This document shows, piece after piece, positions 9,301 to 19,995 of a stretch of 19,995 bases of DNA (positions within the stretch are counted from its first letter, which is position 1; every line of letters begins with the position of its first letter). The translations under genes were made by a program, and so were the position numbers. The notes beneath the pieces are model-generated. The model was not told the origin of the DNA, ran no database searches, and saw nothing but the letters and a program-made list of their open reading frames with translations. The stretch comes from an uncultured Collinsella sp. (lineage in GTDB: Bacteria > Actinomycetota > Coriobacteriia > Coriobacteriales > Coriobacteriaceae). The DNA is taken from assembly GCA_934617135.1 (NCBI GenBank), contig CAKTUC010000021.1, positions 1 through 19,995 on the forward strand, read 5' to 3'.

Positions 9301-12300
9301 GTGGCGGCGCCAACGTGCGCCTACTGCACGGCCGCGAGCTCGACATCGCAAGCATCGAGATCGAAACACCCGACGATTAGCCCGTCCAGCCATCTAGTGA
9401 TGGGGTATAAAGGGGCCAAAGTAAGGAGTGCCGAGTATGGCTGAGAAAACGATTGATATCGCATCGCCGATTCTGTCGCGCAATGAGCGCCTGGCAGATC
9501 AGCTGCGTCAGCGATTTAATGAGACAAACACCTATGTGATCAATGTGCTGTCGAGTCCTGGCTCGGGCAAGACCACCACGATTCTGGGCACCAACGAGCG
9601 CCTGCGTGACAAGGCTGGCCTGCGTTGCGCCGTCATCGAGGGCGATATCGCCTCGGATGTCGACGCCATCACCATGAAGGAAGCCGGCATGCCCGCTATC
9701 CAGATCAACACGGGCGGCCTGTGCCACCTCGAGGGCAATATGATCATGGAGGCAGTCGACGCGTTCGACCAAGCTGTGGGTCTGGAAAACATCGACGTCA
9801 TCTTTATCGAAAACGTGGGTAACCTGGTCTGCCCGGTCGACTTTGACCTGGGCGAGAACCTGTCCATCATGATCCTCTCGGTTCCCGAGGGCGACGACAA
9901 GCCCATCAAGTACCCGGGCATCTTCCAACACGCCGGCGCACAGCTACTCAACAAGGTCGATGTGGCCCCGGCTTTCGATTTTGACATGGATAGGTATACT
10001 AAGACACTCGATGACCTCAATCCGCAGGCGCCGCGGTTTGCCGTGAGCGCGCGCAAGGGCGAGGGCATGGATGCCTGGTGCGATTGGCTCATCGGGCAGA
10101 TTGAGCAAGCAAGGGCGTAAGTCGGCCGCCATACGGGCGGGCGTAGCCGCAGAGATACGAGATAGGAGCCTCTTTTGAAGCTCATCATCGCCGAGAAAAA
10201 CGACGCCGCGCGTCAGATTGCCGAGCGGCTGTCGACGGGCAAACCCAAAAAGGACAAGGTGTACAACACCGCCATCTACCGTTTTGAGTGGAAGGGCGAG
10301 GAGTGCGTGACCATCGGCCTTGCCGGTCACATCCTGGCGCCCGATTTTTGCGACAGCGTGCTGTTCGATAAAAAGCTGGGTTGGTATTCGGTGACCGAGG
10401 ACGGCGAGATGCTGCCGGCCGACATGCCCGATGGCCTGGCCCGTCCGCCCTACGACACCAAGCGCAAGCCGTTTCTTGCCGACGGCATCTCCATCAAGGG
10501 TTGGAAGCTCGAGAGCCTGCCTTACCTTACCTGGGCGCCGGTCATCAAGCTGCCGGCCGAGAAGGAACTCATTCGTTCGCTCAAGAACCTCGCTAAAAAG
10601 TCCGACAGCGTCATTATCGCCACTGACTTTGACCGCGAGGGCGAGCTGATCGGTTCGGACGCCCTCAACAAGGTGCGCGAGGTGGCGCCGGACTTGCCGG
10701 TTGCCCGCGCCCAGTATTCTTCGTTTACCAAGGCCGAGATCACGCACGCCTTCGATAACCTCGTCACGCTCGACCAGAACCTGGCCGACGCTGGCGAGAG
10801 CCGCCAGCATATCGACCTCATTTGGGGCGCGGTGCTCACGCGTTACCTGACGCTCGCCAAGTTCGGTGGCTTTGGCAACGTGCGCTCTGCCGGCCGCGTG
10901 CAGACCCCGACGCTCGCCCTGGTGGTCGAGCGCGAGCGCGAGCGCATGGCGTTTGTGCCCGAGGACTATTGGCAGATTCGCGGCATGGGCGCTGCGCAGG
11001 GCGCCGCCGAGGACGATCGCTTTAAGATCGCGCACAAGACGGCGCGCTTTACCGACAAAGACGCTGCCGAGACGGCGTACGGCCATGTTGACGGCGCCAC
11101 GACGGCAACCGTCGCCGCGGTGACCAAGCGCTCGCGCAAGCAACAGCCACCCACGCCGTTCGCGACGACCTCGCTGCAGGCTGCCGCCGCGGCCGAGGGC
11201 ATCTCGCCTGCGCGTACGATGCGCATCGCCGAGTCTCTCTACATGGCGGGCCTCATCAGCTACCCGCGTGTCGACAACACCGTGTACCCCGCGACGCTCG
11301 ACCTGGGCGCCGTGGTGAGCGACCTGGCAAAGATCAACCCGGCGCTGGCACCCGTGTGCAAAAAGGTGCTCGCCGGCCCCATGAAGCCCACGCGCGGCAA
11401 GGTCGAGACCACCGACCACCCGCCGATCTATCCCACGGGCGAGGGCGATCCGTCCACGCTCGACGGCGGCCAGCGCAAGCTCTACGACCTCATCGCCCGC
11501 CGTTTCCTGGCGACGCTCATGGGCCCCGCGACCATCGAGAACACCAAGCTCGAGCTCGATGTGAACGGCGAGCCGTTCGTGGCTTCGGGCGACGTGCTCG
11601 TGACCCCGGGCTTCCGCGAGGCCTACCCGTACGGCCTTAAGCGTGACGAGCAGATGCCGCCGCTGGAGCAGGGCGATACAGTCGATGTGTTCGACATTAA
11701 ACTCGAGGCCAAGCAGACCGAGCCGCCCGCGCGCTACAGCCAGGGCAAGCTCGTGCAGGAGATGGAAAAGCGCGGCCTGGGCACTAAGTCCACGCGCGCG
11801 AGCATCATCGAGCGCCTGTATGCCGTGCGCTACCTCAAAAACGATCCCGTGGAGCCGAGCCAGCTGGGCATCGCCATCATCGACGCGCTGACGCAGTTTG
11901 CCCCGCGCATCACGAGCCCCGATATGACCAGCGAGCTCGACGGCGACATGACCCGCGTGGAGCGCGGCGAGGATACCGAAGAGCATGTCGTGACGCACTC
12001 GCGCGCGCTGCTGGCCGGCGTGCTCGACGAGCTGCTCAAGCACACGCAGGAGCTGGGCGACGCCATCAGCGACGCCGTCACGGCTGACGCGCGCGTGGGC
12101 GCCTGTCCCAAGTGCGGCAAGGACCTGGTCATGAAGACGAGCGCCAAGACCCGCGGCAGCTTCATTGGCTGCATGGGCTGGCCCGACTGCGATGTGACCT
12201 ATCCGGTGCCGAGCGGCGTCAAGGTAAGTCCGCTCGAGGGCGAGGCGGCCGTGTGCCCCGAGTGCGGCGCGCCGCGCATTAAGTGTCAGCCGTTCCGCCA

Positions 12301-15300
12301 GAAGGCCTTCGAGATCTGCGTGAACCCCACGTGCCCCACCAACTACGAGCCCGATCTTAAGGTGGGCGAGTGCAAGGTGTGTGCTGAGGCCGGACGCCAT
12401 GGCGACCTGATCGCGCACAAGAGCGAAAAGAGCGGCAAGCGCTTTATCCGCTGCACCAACTACGACGATTGCGGCGTGAGCTATCCGCTGCCGGCGCGCG
12501 GCAAGCTCGAGGCGACGGGCGAGACCTGCCCCGAGTGCGGTGCCCCCATCGTGGTGGTCAACACGGCGCGCGGCCCGTGGCGCATCTGCGTGAACATGGA
12601 CTGCCCGACCAAGGAGAAGAAGCCCGCCCGCGGCCGCAAGACGACGACCAAGGCGAGCACGGCAAAGAAGACCACGGCGGCGAAGAAGACCACGACCGCC
12701 AAAAAGACGACCGCCAAGAAGGCCACGACAAAGAAGGCCGCCGCCGACAAATAGCCGTACGGTCGAAACATCACCCAAAACAAAGACGAGCGAGGACCTC
12801 AAAATCCTCGCTCGTCTTTTATCCGGCAGTTAGGGACGTTCCTTTTCTGCCGGCAGTTTAGGAACGTCCCTAACTGCCGGCTTTGGGGCGCCCAGTGACT
12901 ACTTCACCTCGACGGGTTTGGCGCCGGAATAGCGCTCCTCAAAATCTAGGCGGTACTTATTGTCATTGGTGCCCGCCACGTTGTCGCGTGACAGCGGTGC
13001 CACGATCTCATTCTTGTGGTCCGCGGGCTTGGCGTATTTCAGGCTGATCTCCCAAGCGTCGCAGATCGCGTCGATGCGGTGATCCAGGTCGTCGTACAGG
13101 GCGATGATGTCCTTCCAGGAGCTGTAGTTCTTGGAGCTCGTGGGGACGTCCAGGTCCTCGACGATATCGTAATACTGCTCGATGGTGTCCTCCGTGCGCT
13201 CGGCGACGTCGGCGAGATTTTGACGGGTGGTGCGATCTTCTTCCAGATAGCTGCCGTTAAAGGCCTGCGCGCAGGCGCGAACCTGGCTGTCGAGGTCTTC
13301 GAGCAGGTCGTAGTATTCGCTCAATCGACGGTAGAGGTTCTGCTCGGAAAGCGTTGTTTCGCCGCCATCCTCGTCGTCATCGTCATCATCGTCGTACAGG
13401 CTGTTGGGATCGCCGAAGGGCTTTAGGTCATCGGCATCGTCATCGTGGTGCAGCTTGGCTACCTCGGCAGTCGTCTGCGTGGCGGCGTTGTCGAACGGCT
13501 TGATCACAAAGAAGATGACCAGGGCGATGATGATCGCCACCAGCACAACGATAACGGCGATGAGCGGCCCGGTGCCGCTCTTTTTGGGAGCGGGGGCCTG
13601 TAGCGAGGCGGGCGTATACGCGGAAGCCGGCTGCTGCTGGGGCGAGCCGCCCGCGACAGGATCGTTTGATTTGGTTTGCGACGTATCGAGGGCGCCGGTC
13701 TGCTCAAAAGCGGGCTGGCCATCGCTCGCGGCTGCTTGCTCAACGGGTGCACCGCACGAGGTGCAGAACTTGGCATCATCTGCAAGAAGCTTGCCGCACG
13801 AGGCGCAATACCGAGACATTGCCACTCCTTTCGCCACATTTCAATGCAATACGTCGATTATACCCAGCGTCCCAAAAAGCCGGCAGTTAGGGACGTTCCT
13901 TTTCGGCCGGGTAGTCGCCTGCGACGTTCTTAAACGACTAGTCATTCAAGAACGTCCCCAACGACTAGGTTGGGTTTGGGGTGCGCCTGCCCCTGGGGTA
14001 TCATGGCTTGGTTGCTATAACTCGCATTTTCGCGCCTTGTAGGAAGGGGCTGCGCCCATGGCTTTTGAGCCCGTTCAACATAGCTTTATCACGCTCGAGG
14101 GCGTCGACGGCGCCGGCAAGTCTACGCAGGCGCGTCTGCTGGCCCGCACGCTCGACCTTGCCGGCTACCAGGTTGTGAGCCTGCGCGAGCCGGGCGGCAC
14201 TGCCATCAGCGAAAAGATCCGCGCCCTGCTGCTCGACCCCGCCAACACGGCGATGGGCGATACCTGCGAGCTGCTGCTCTACGAGGCCGCGCGTGCCCAG
14301 CTGGTGCACGAGGTCATCGCGCCCGCCCTTGCGGCCGGCAAGGTGGTCCTGTGCGACCGCTTCTACGATTCCACGACCTGCTACCAGGCGTTTGCCGATG
14401 GCCTCGATCGCCAGATGGTACGCGACGCCAACAACCTGGCTGTCGCCGGTACGCATCCGGCGCTCACGCTCGTCTATCACATCACGCCCGAGCAGGCGGC
14501 GCTGCGCATGGCGGCCCGCGGTGCGGCCGATCGCATGGAGGCCAAGGGCATGGCCTTCCAGGAGCGTGTCTATCAGGGATTTTGTGCCATTGCTGCCGAG
14601 GAGCCAGACCGCGTAAAGCTCATCGACGCCGCTGCGTCGATCGCAGACGTCTTCGCGCAGACGGTCGAGCTGGTTCGTGCGCACGGCCTTGACATTCCCC
14701 AAGATGCTGTCGCCGCCGCGCTCGCCCAGGAGGCTGAGTAACATGGCCCCCGCTCAGGCAAGCCTGCTCGCCAAGCTCGACACCCAGGAACGCGTGCGCG
14801 ACTTTTTGACCAACGCCATCGCAAACGGCCGCGCATCGCACGCCTACCTGTTCTTGGGCGCGCCCGGCGCCGGTAAGCTCGACGCCGCATGGGCGCTTGC
14901 CCAGGCATTCCTGTGCGAGCGGGACGGCTGTGGTTCGTGCGACAGCTGCGTGCGCGTTGCCCGCCATACGCATCCCGACGTGCACTATTACACGCCCGAA
15001 AGTGCTACGGGCTATCTCATCGCGCAGACCCGCGAGCTGCTCGACGACGTGCCCTTGGCGCCCATCCGCGCCAAGGCTAAGGTCTACATCATCGACCGTG
15101 CCGAGCAACTGCGCGCCAACACCGCCAACGCACTGCTCAAAACACTCGAAGAACCGCCCGAGGGCGTCATGTTCATCCTGCTGGGCACCTCGGCCGACGT
15201 AATGCTGCCCACCATTGTGAGCCGCTGCCAGTGCGTGCCGTTTCGGCTGGTATCGCCCGCCGTCGCCGCGCAGGCCGTGAGCCGCGCCACCGGCCAGGAC

Positions 15301-18300
15301 CCCGCGCGCTGCCGCATGGCCGTCGCCGTGGCGGGAAGCCCCACGCGTGGTATCGAGTTCCTTAAGAGCGCCGAGCGTCAGGACGCCCGCCGCCAGATGG
15401 TCCGCGCCATCGATTCGCTCATCGCTGCCGACGAGGCCGATGTGCTCAGTCGCGCCAAGTCGCTCATCGTCGCCGTCAAGGCGCCGCTCGCCGAGGTCAA
15501 GTCCACGCAGGAAAAGGTGCTCGAGCAAAATGCCGACTACCTGTCGCGTGGAGCATTGAAGCAGCTTGAGGACCGCAACAAGCGCGAACTCAACGCGCGC
15601 GAGCGTTCGGGTATCATGGAAGCGCTGGCGAGCGCGCGGACGCTCATGCGCGACGTGCTGCTGACGCTTCAGGATGAGGCGGCAGACGTTGTGAACGAGG
15701 ACGTGCGCGACACGATCGGGCGGCTTGCCGCCGCGACCAATGTTGCGGGTGCCACCCGGGCGCTCGAGGCGGTTACCACCGCTGAGCGCAACATCGCCAG
15801 AAACGTTACTCCCCAGCTGGCCATCGAGGTCATGCTGTTCGATATCAGGAAGGCACTGAAATGCCGTTAGTCGTACCCGTTAAGTTTACCTACGCCTCGC
15901 GCGACCTGTGGTTCGACCCACAGGACCTGGATATCCTCGAGGCCGATTATGCCATTTGCTCTACCGAGCGCGGAACCGAGATCGGCCTGGTCACGGCCGA
16001 TCCCTTCGAGGTGCCGCTCGACGAAATCGGTCAGCCGCTCAAGCCCGTGTTGCGCGTAGCGAGCGACATCGACCTGCAGCTTGCCGACGACCTGGCCATC
16101 CAGGGCGACGAGGCGATGGTCGATTTCCGCCGTCTGGTCAAGGAACTCGACCTCGAGATGAAGCCGGTCGGCGTCGAGTACCTGTTTGGCGGCGAGAAAG
16201 CCGTGTTCTACTTTGCTGCCGAGGAGCGCGTCGATTTCCGTCAGCTCGTCAAGGACCTGTCCTCGACGCTGCATATTCGCGTCGACATGCGCCAGATCGG
16301 CGTGCGTGACGAGACCCGCCTGGTGGGCGGCTATGCCCAGTGTGGCCAGGAGCTCTGCTGCACGCGCTTTGGCGGACAGTTTGAGCCGGTTTCGATCCGC
16401 ATGGCAAAAGAGCAGGACCTGCCGCTCAACTCGTCCAAGATTAGCGGCGTCTGCGGCCGCCTGATGTGCTGCCTGCGCTACGAGTTCGAGGCCTACAAGG
16501 ACTTTAAGAGCCGCGCGCCCAAAAAGAAGACGCTTATCGATACGCCGCTTGGCAAGGCGCGCATCCAGGAATACGACACCCCGCGTGAGCAGCTGGTGTT
16601 GCGCCTGGAGAACGGCAAAGTCTTTAAGGTCAACCTGGCCGATATGACCTGCTCCGAGGGCTGCAAAAAGAAGGCCGCCGAGCAGGGTTGCAACTGCCGT
16701 CCCGACTGCGTGACGCGCGATGTGCTCGAGCGCATCGAGTCGCCCGAGATGCGCCTGGCGCTTATGGAGCTCGACCGCGAGAACGGCGTCGACGTGGGCG
16801 ATGGCCTGTCGAGCGCCGATCGCTTGGCGGGCACGTCGATGCCCAAGCGCCGTCGTCGCGATGCAGATGCCGATGCTCGCGCTGCTCAGAGCCAGGGCGA
16901 GGGCCGTGGCCGCGGTAAGGGTCGCGGTAAGGCCGAAGCGCCCGAGGCCGAGGAAGCCGCCGGTGGCCGTCGCCGTCGCAAGCGTGCGGGCTCGGGCGAT
17001 GCTGGCGAGGCCGCGGCTGCAGGTAAGAATACCTCCCGCGAGCGCGAGGCTCATCAGCCCCAGCAGCAGAATCGCGGCGGTGGCATGAACCCCACGCGCC
17101 GTCGTCGTCGTCATTTGTCGAGCGAGGAGCGCGAGGACGCCTTCCGCGCAGCAGCCGCTCGCGAGGCCGGTGCCGCTCCCAAGGGCGGCTCGGGTTCCGA
17201 TGCTCCTGCCGACAAGGGTGGCAAGCAGCGCAACGATGACGAGCGCGCTCCGCGTCCGCGCCGTCGCCATTCCTCGGGCACGCAGCAAAAGCCCTCGGTG
17301 CCTTCTGTGGCCGATCAAGTCTCGGATGGCGAGGTCAAGGTCACGCGTCGTCGTCCTGGAGACGGCGGAGGGGCGGCTGCCAAGGCCACGCGCGGCGCCG
17401 CTCGCGACGAACGCGAGTCGCGCGAAGATCATGGTGGCGAGGATTCGGCCGACCAGGGCCAGAAGCGCCGCCGCCGTCGTCGTTCCCGCAAGCCGCGTCA
17501 AGATGGTGGCGAGGGCTCGACCCAAAACTCGTCCGCACCGCAACCGCCTGCCGGCGAATAACGCCCGCGAGCGGATTTAACTTGTCCTGCCCCGAGTGCA
17601 TCGGGGTATCATAGCGCTGAATCAACAACCCTCCCTGCGACCGAACGTAGGGAGGGTTGTGTCTTGAAGAGGCATTTGAATGTGTTGGGTCGCTTGCAAG
17701 GTGTTGGCGCCCTACCGTTTGCGGATGAATTACTACCGTTTGCCGAGCGCGCGGCACACGAAGCGCTTGAGGCGTTGTCGCCCACGCGATGCGCCGGTTG
17801 CGAGCGCGCCGGTGCGCTTATTTGCCAAGACTGTCTGTCGGCGTTTACGCTCATAGACCCGCGCCATAGCTGCACCCGATGCGGCGCCCCGTTTGGAGAC
17901 CTGCTGTGTACCGAGTGCTCGGTCGAGGGCGCGTCCTCGGCAATGGCCGAGGCGCTCGATCGCTGCTTGGCGTGCGCCGTCTATGTGCACCCGCTGCCGC
18001 GCATCATTAAAGCGTACAAAGACGCGGGCGAGCGACGCCTGGCGTCGTATCTAGCGGAGCTGCTATACGACACCGCCTTACATGCCCAGGTCGCGGCACC
18101 CGAACGCTACGGCGGTGTGTTGTCCGGCGCCGATGCGGTGGTGTTTGTGCCCGCGACGGCGGCGGCGTTTCGGCGACGCGGCTTCGATCATATGGAAGCC
18201 ATCGCGCGCCCATTTTGCGAGCTGTCGGGTGTTCCGTTGATCGACGCCCTCGTTAAATACGGCCATGGCGACCAGCGCGAACTCGGTCGTGAAGAACGCC

Positions 18301-19995
18301 GTGAACGCGCCCGAGGTATGTACGAGACCGTTGAGGACGTGCGCGGCCTCCGCCTGCTGCTCATCGATGACGTCATTACCACGGGCGCGACCATGGCCGC
18401 TGCGTCGGCGGAACTCAGGCGTGCCGGCGCTGCGGCCGTCGATGGCCTTGCTATAGCGCGCGTTTGGTAGGGGTGGTTCAGATGGCAATAAAGATCGGGC
18501 AGCGCAGCAAGCCGACAAGCGAGCAGTTAGCGGCATCCGTAATCCTGACGGGCGCCTCGGCGCTGCGCATGATTCGAGCCGAGCGCCGGCAGATGGGCTA
18601 CATCGGCTGGAAGGACCTCGAACCCGAGGAGGAACGCCGCGTACTGAGCGCGTCATCGCCCTCGACCGAGGATATCTATCTTCCCGACCTGGTGCGGATC
18701 GGAGCTAAAAGCGGCGAGGTGCAAGAAGACCTGTGCCTGCTAGTGGGGTCTGCGGCACAGCGCCGTCGCATGCCTGGCGTGAGTTGGTCTGTCTGCTCCG
18801 CGGGGTTGCCGGCCGGCTCGATTTTAGAGGTGGAACCGGGGGTGTACAGCCTATCTTCCGAGGCCCTTTGCGTTGCCGTTGCGCGCGAGGTTGGCTGCAT
18901 TCAGGCATTTGCCCTGGCCCAGGAGCTGTGCTCCAAGATTTCACTGAGCGATCGCGGGAAGTATCTGCCTCCCTACACCTCGCCTGTTGCGAACAAACTT
19001 GCAAAGGAAAAGGACCAGCCGCCAGATGTGGGCTACTTTGAGGTCGAGCCGGTTCTGACGCCCGAGCGGCTTACGGACTATCTCGCAGCATGCAAGGGAA
19101 GCGATGCCAAACGGCTGCTGCGCCTATGCCCCTACCTGCCGGAAAATCTGCGTTCACCCATGGAATGCATCATGCTTGCCATGTTTTCACTTCCGTTTTC
19201 CTATGGGGGATTTGCTTGCGGTCCCTTTAAGACCGACTACAAAATCGAGTTCAATGACCGTGCGCAGGCAATCTCGGGAATGCCCCATGCGATTTGCGAT
19301 GCGTACCAGGAAGCAGCCCGGTTTGACCTGGAATACAACGGTGAGCAGGGCCATGGAGCCCGAAGCGGACGCATCCACGACGAAAAACGTAACACGGGCT
19401 TTCTGGCCATGGGGATCGAGGTCGCGACCGTCAACAACGAGATGCTTTGCGACATGGAAGCGATGGAAGCACTCGCATGGCGCATTCACCAGCGCATGGG
19501 CAAGCGGTACCAAAACCGCGTGGAGGCTCGTCGAAAGAAGCAAGATGTTCTGCTGAACACGCTCCGAGCGTGCTTTGGGCTTAAACCAGCTTAGTTGCAT
19601 GGCTTCAAAGGGGGTTCGTTCAGGGGCTCTGTGCAAAAAATGGCAAATATGAGTACTGTTACTAGATTGGTAGCAGCGAAATTTAATAGTTGCGGACTGA
19701 AAACGTGCATTCATTGAATAGATAATAAACAAATGTGGAGTAACTTGACGCCAAGTAGGCTGCGTGGAAATCAAAAAGGGCTTACAAGGCTGAATAACGC
19801 TGCTACTAAATTGGTAACAGTACTCATATTTGTCGTTTTTTGCACACGGCATCCTGAGACGGGTGCCCCGGGGCTCCCCGTAGGGGAGCCCCGGGCTTCA
19901 TGGGGGCACGAATGGTCCGCTCCGACCTGCAAAATCTGTGCTCACGGTGCGAATGACGTCCCTAACCTTAAACTTTAGCTTGAACTTAGCTATAA

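Overview
The window looks like chromosomal DNA from a Coriobacteriia gut actinobacterium, most likely Collinsella or a close relative. This is inferred from the high-GC, GC3-rich coding sequence, the actinobacterial topA-tmk-holB gene neighbourhood, an archaeal-like topoisomerase IA, and abundant short intergenic inverted repeats. No database search was possible. Nearly all coding space is ordinary housekeeping or metabolic genes. There is no phage, CRISPR array, rRNA or tRNA. The unusual material lies in the gaps between genes.

Layout. 1-923 (minus strand): the 5' end of a class I mannose-6-phosphate isomerase gene (manA) behind a GntR/HutC-type regulator gene. A 340-nt divergent gap with palindromes separates them from a ROK glucokinase gene (1264-2217). 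Next come a manganese-dependent pyrophosphatase, ppaC (2384-3307), and the Na+/H+ antiporter nhaA (3576-4934), whose leader is structured. A 483-nt gap (4935-5417) is packed with inverted repeats. Then follow a small unknown gene (minus), a MocR-type aspartate aminotransferase, an orphan STAS-domain protein, and a tight tatA-tatC-hypA-hypB cluster (Tat export plus nickel insertion for [NiFe] enzymes). Topoisomerase I (topA) comes next, then a convergent zinc-ribbon membrane protein gene flanked by inverted repeats, then tmk-holB-ricT (thymidylate kinase, DNA polymerase III delta', PSP1-domain RicT). The window ends with comF, a gene for an uncharacterised protein with a nuclease-like C-terminal motif, and a 401-nt repeat-rich gap.

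How the genes work together. The left end is sugar-phosphate metabolism (mannose-6-P isomerase, glucokinase, a sugar-type regulator and a LacI-like operator palindrome). tatAC-hypAB fits maturation and export of a nickel enzyme such as a hydrogenase. topA, tmk and holB serve DNA topology and replication.

The most interesting signals are three kinds of intergenic structure. (1) A family of about 31-nt inverted-repeat units has a conserved 17-nt loop around GGGACGTTC, while the complementary arms differ between copies. Units occur singly and as head-to-head dimers (5384-5417, 12823-12880, 13880-13968), with looser relatives at 1169-1209 and 2220-2260. (2) Two elements of 217-229 bp (4976-5204 and 19630-19846) are bounded by inverted copies of a 49-nt repeat that begins TGTGCAAAAAA and contains TGAGTACTGT. 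Each starts about 40 nt after a stop codon, in the manner of a MITE (small non-autonomous transposable element). (3) Candidate RNA-level switches sit before nhaA (a three-hairpin leader plus a terminator-like stem) and before comF (a perfect 12-bp hairpin that buries the Shine-Dalgarno sequence).
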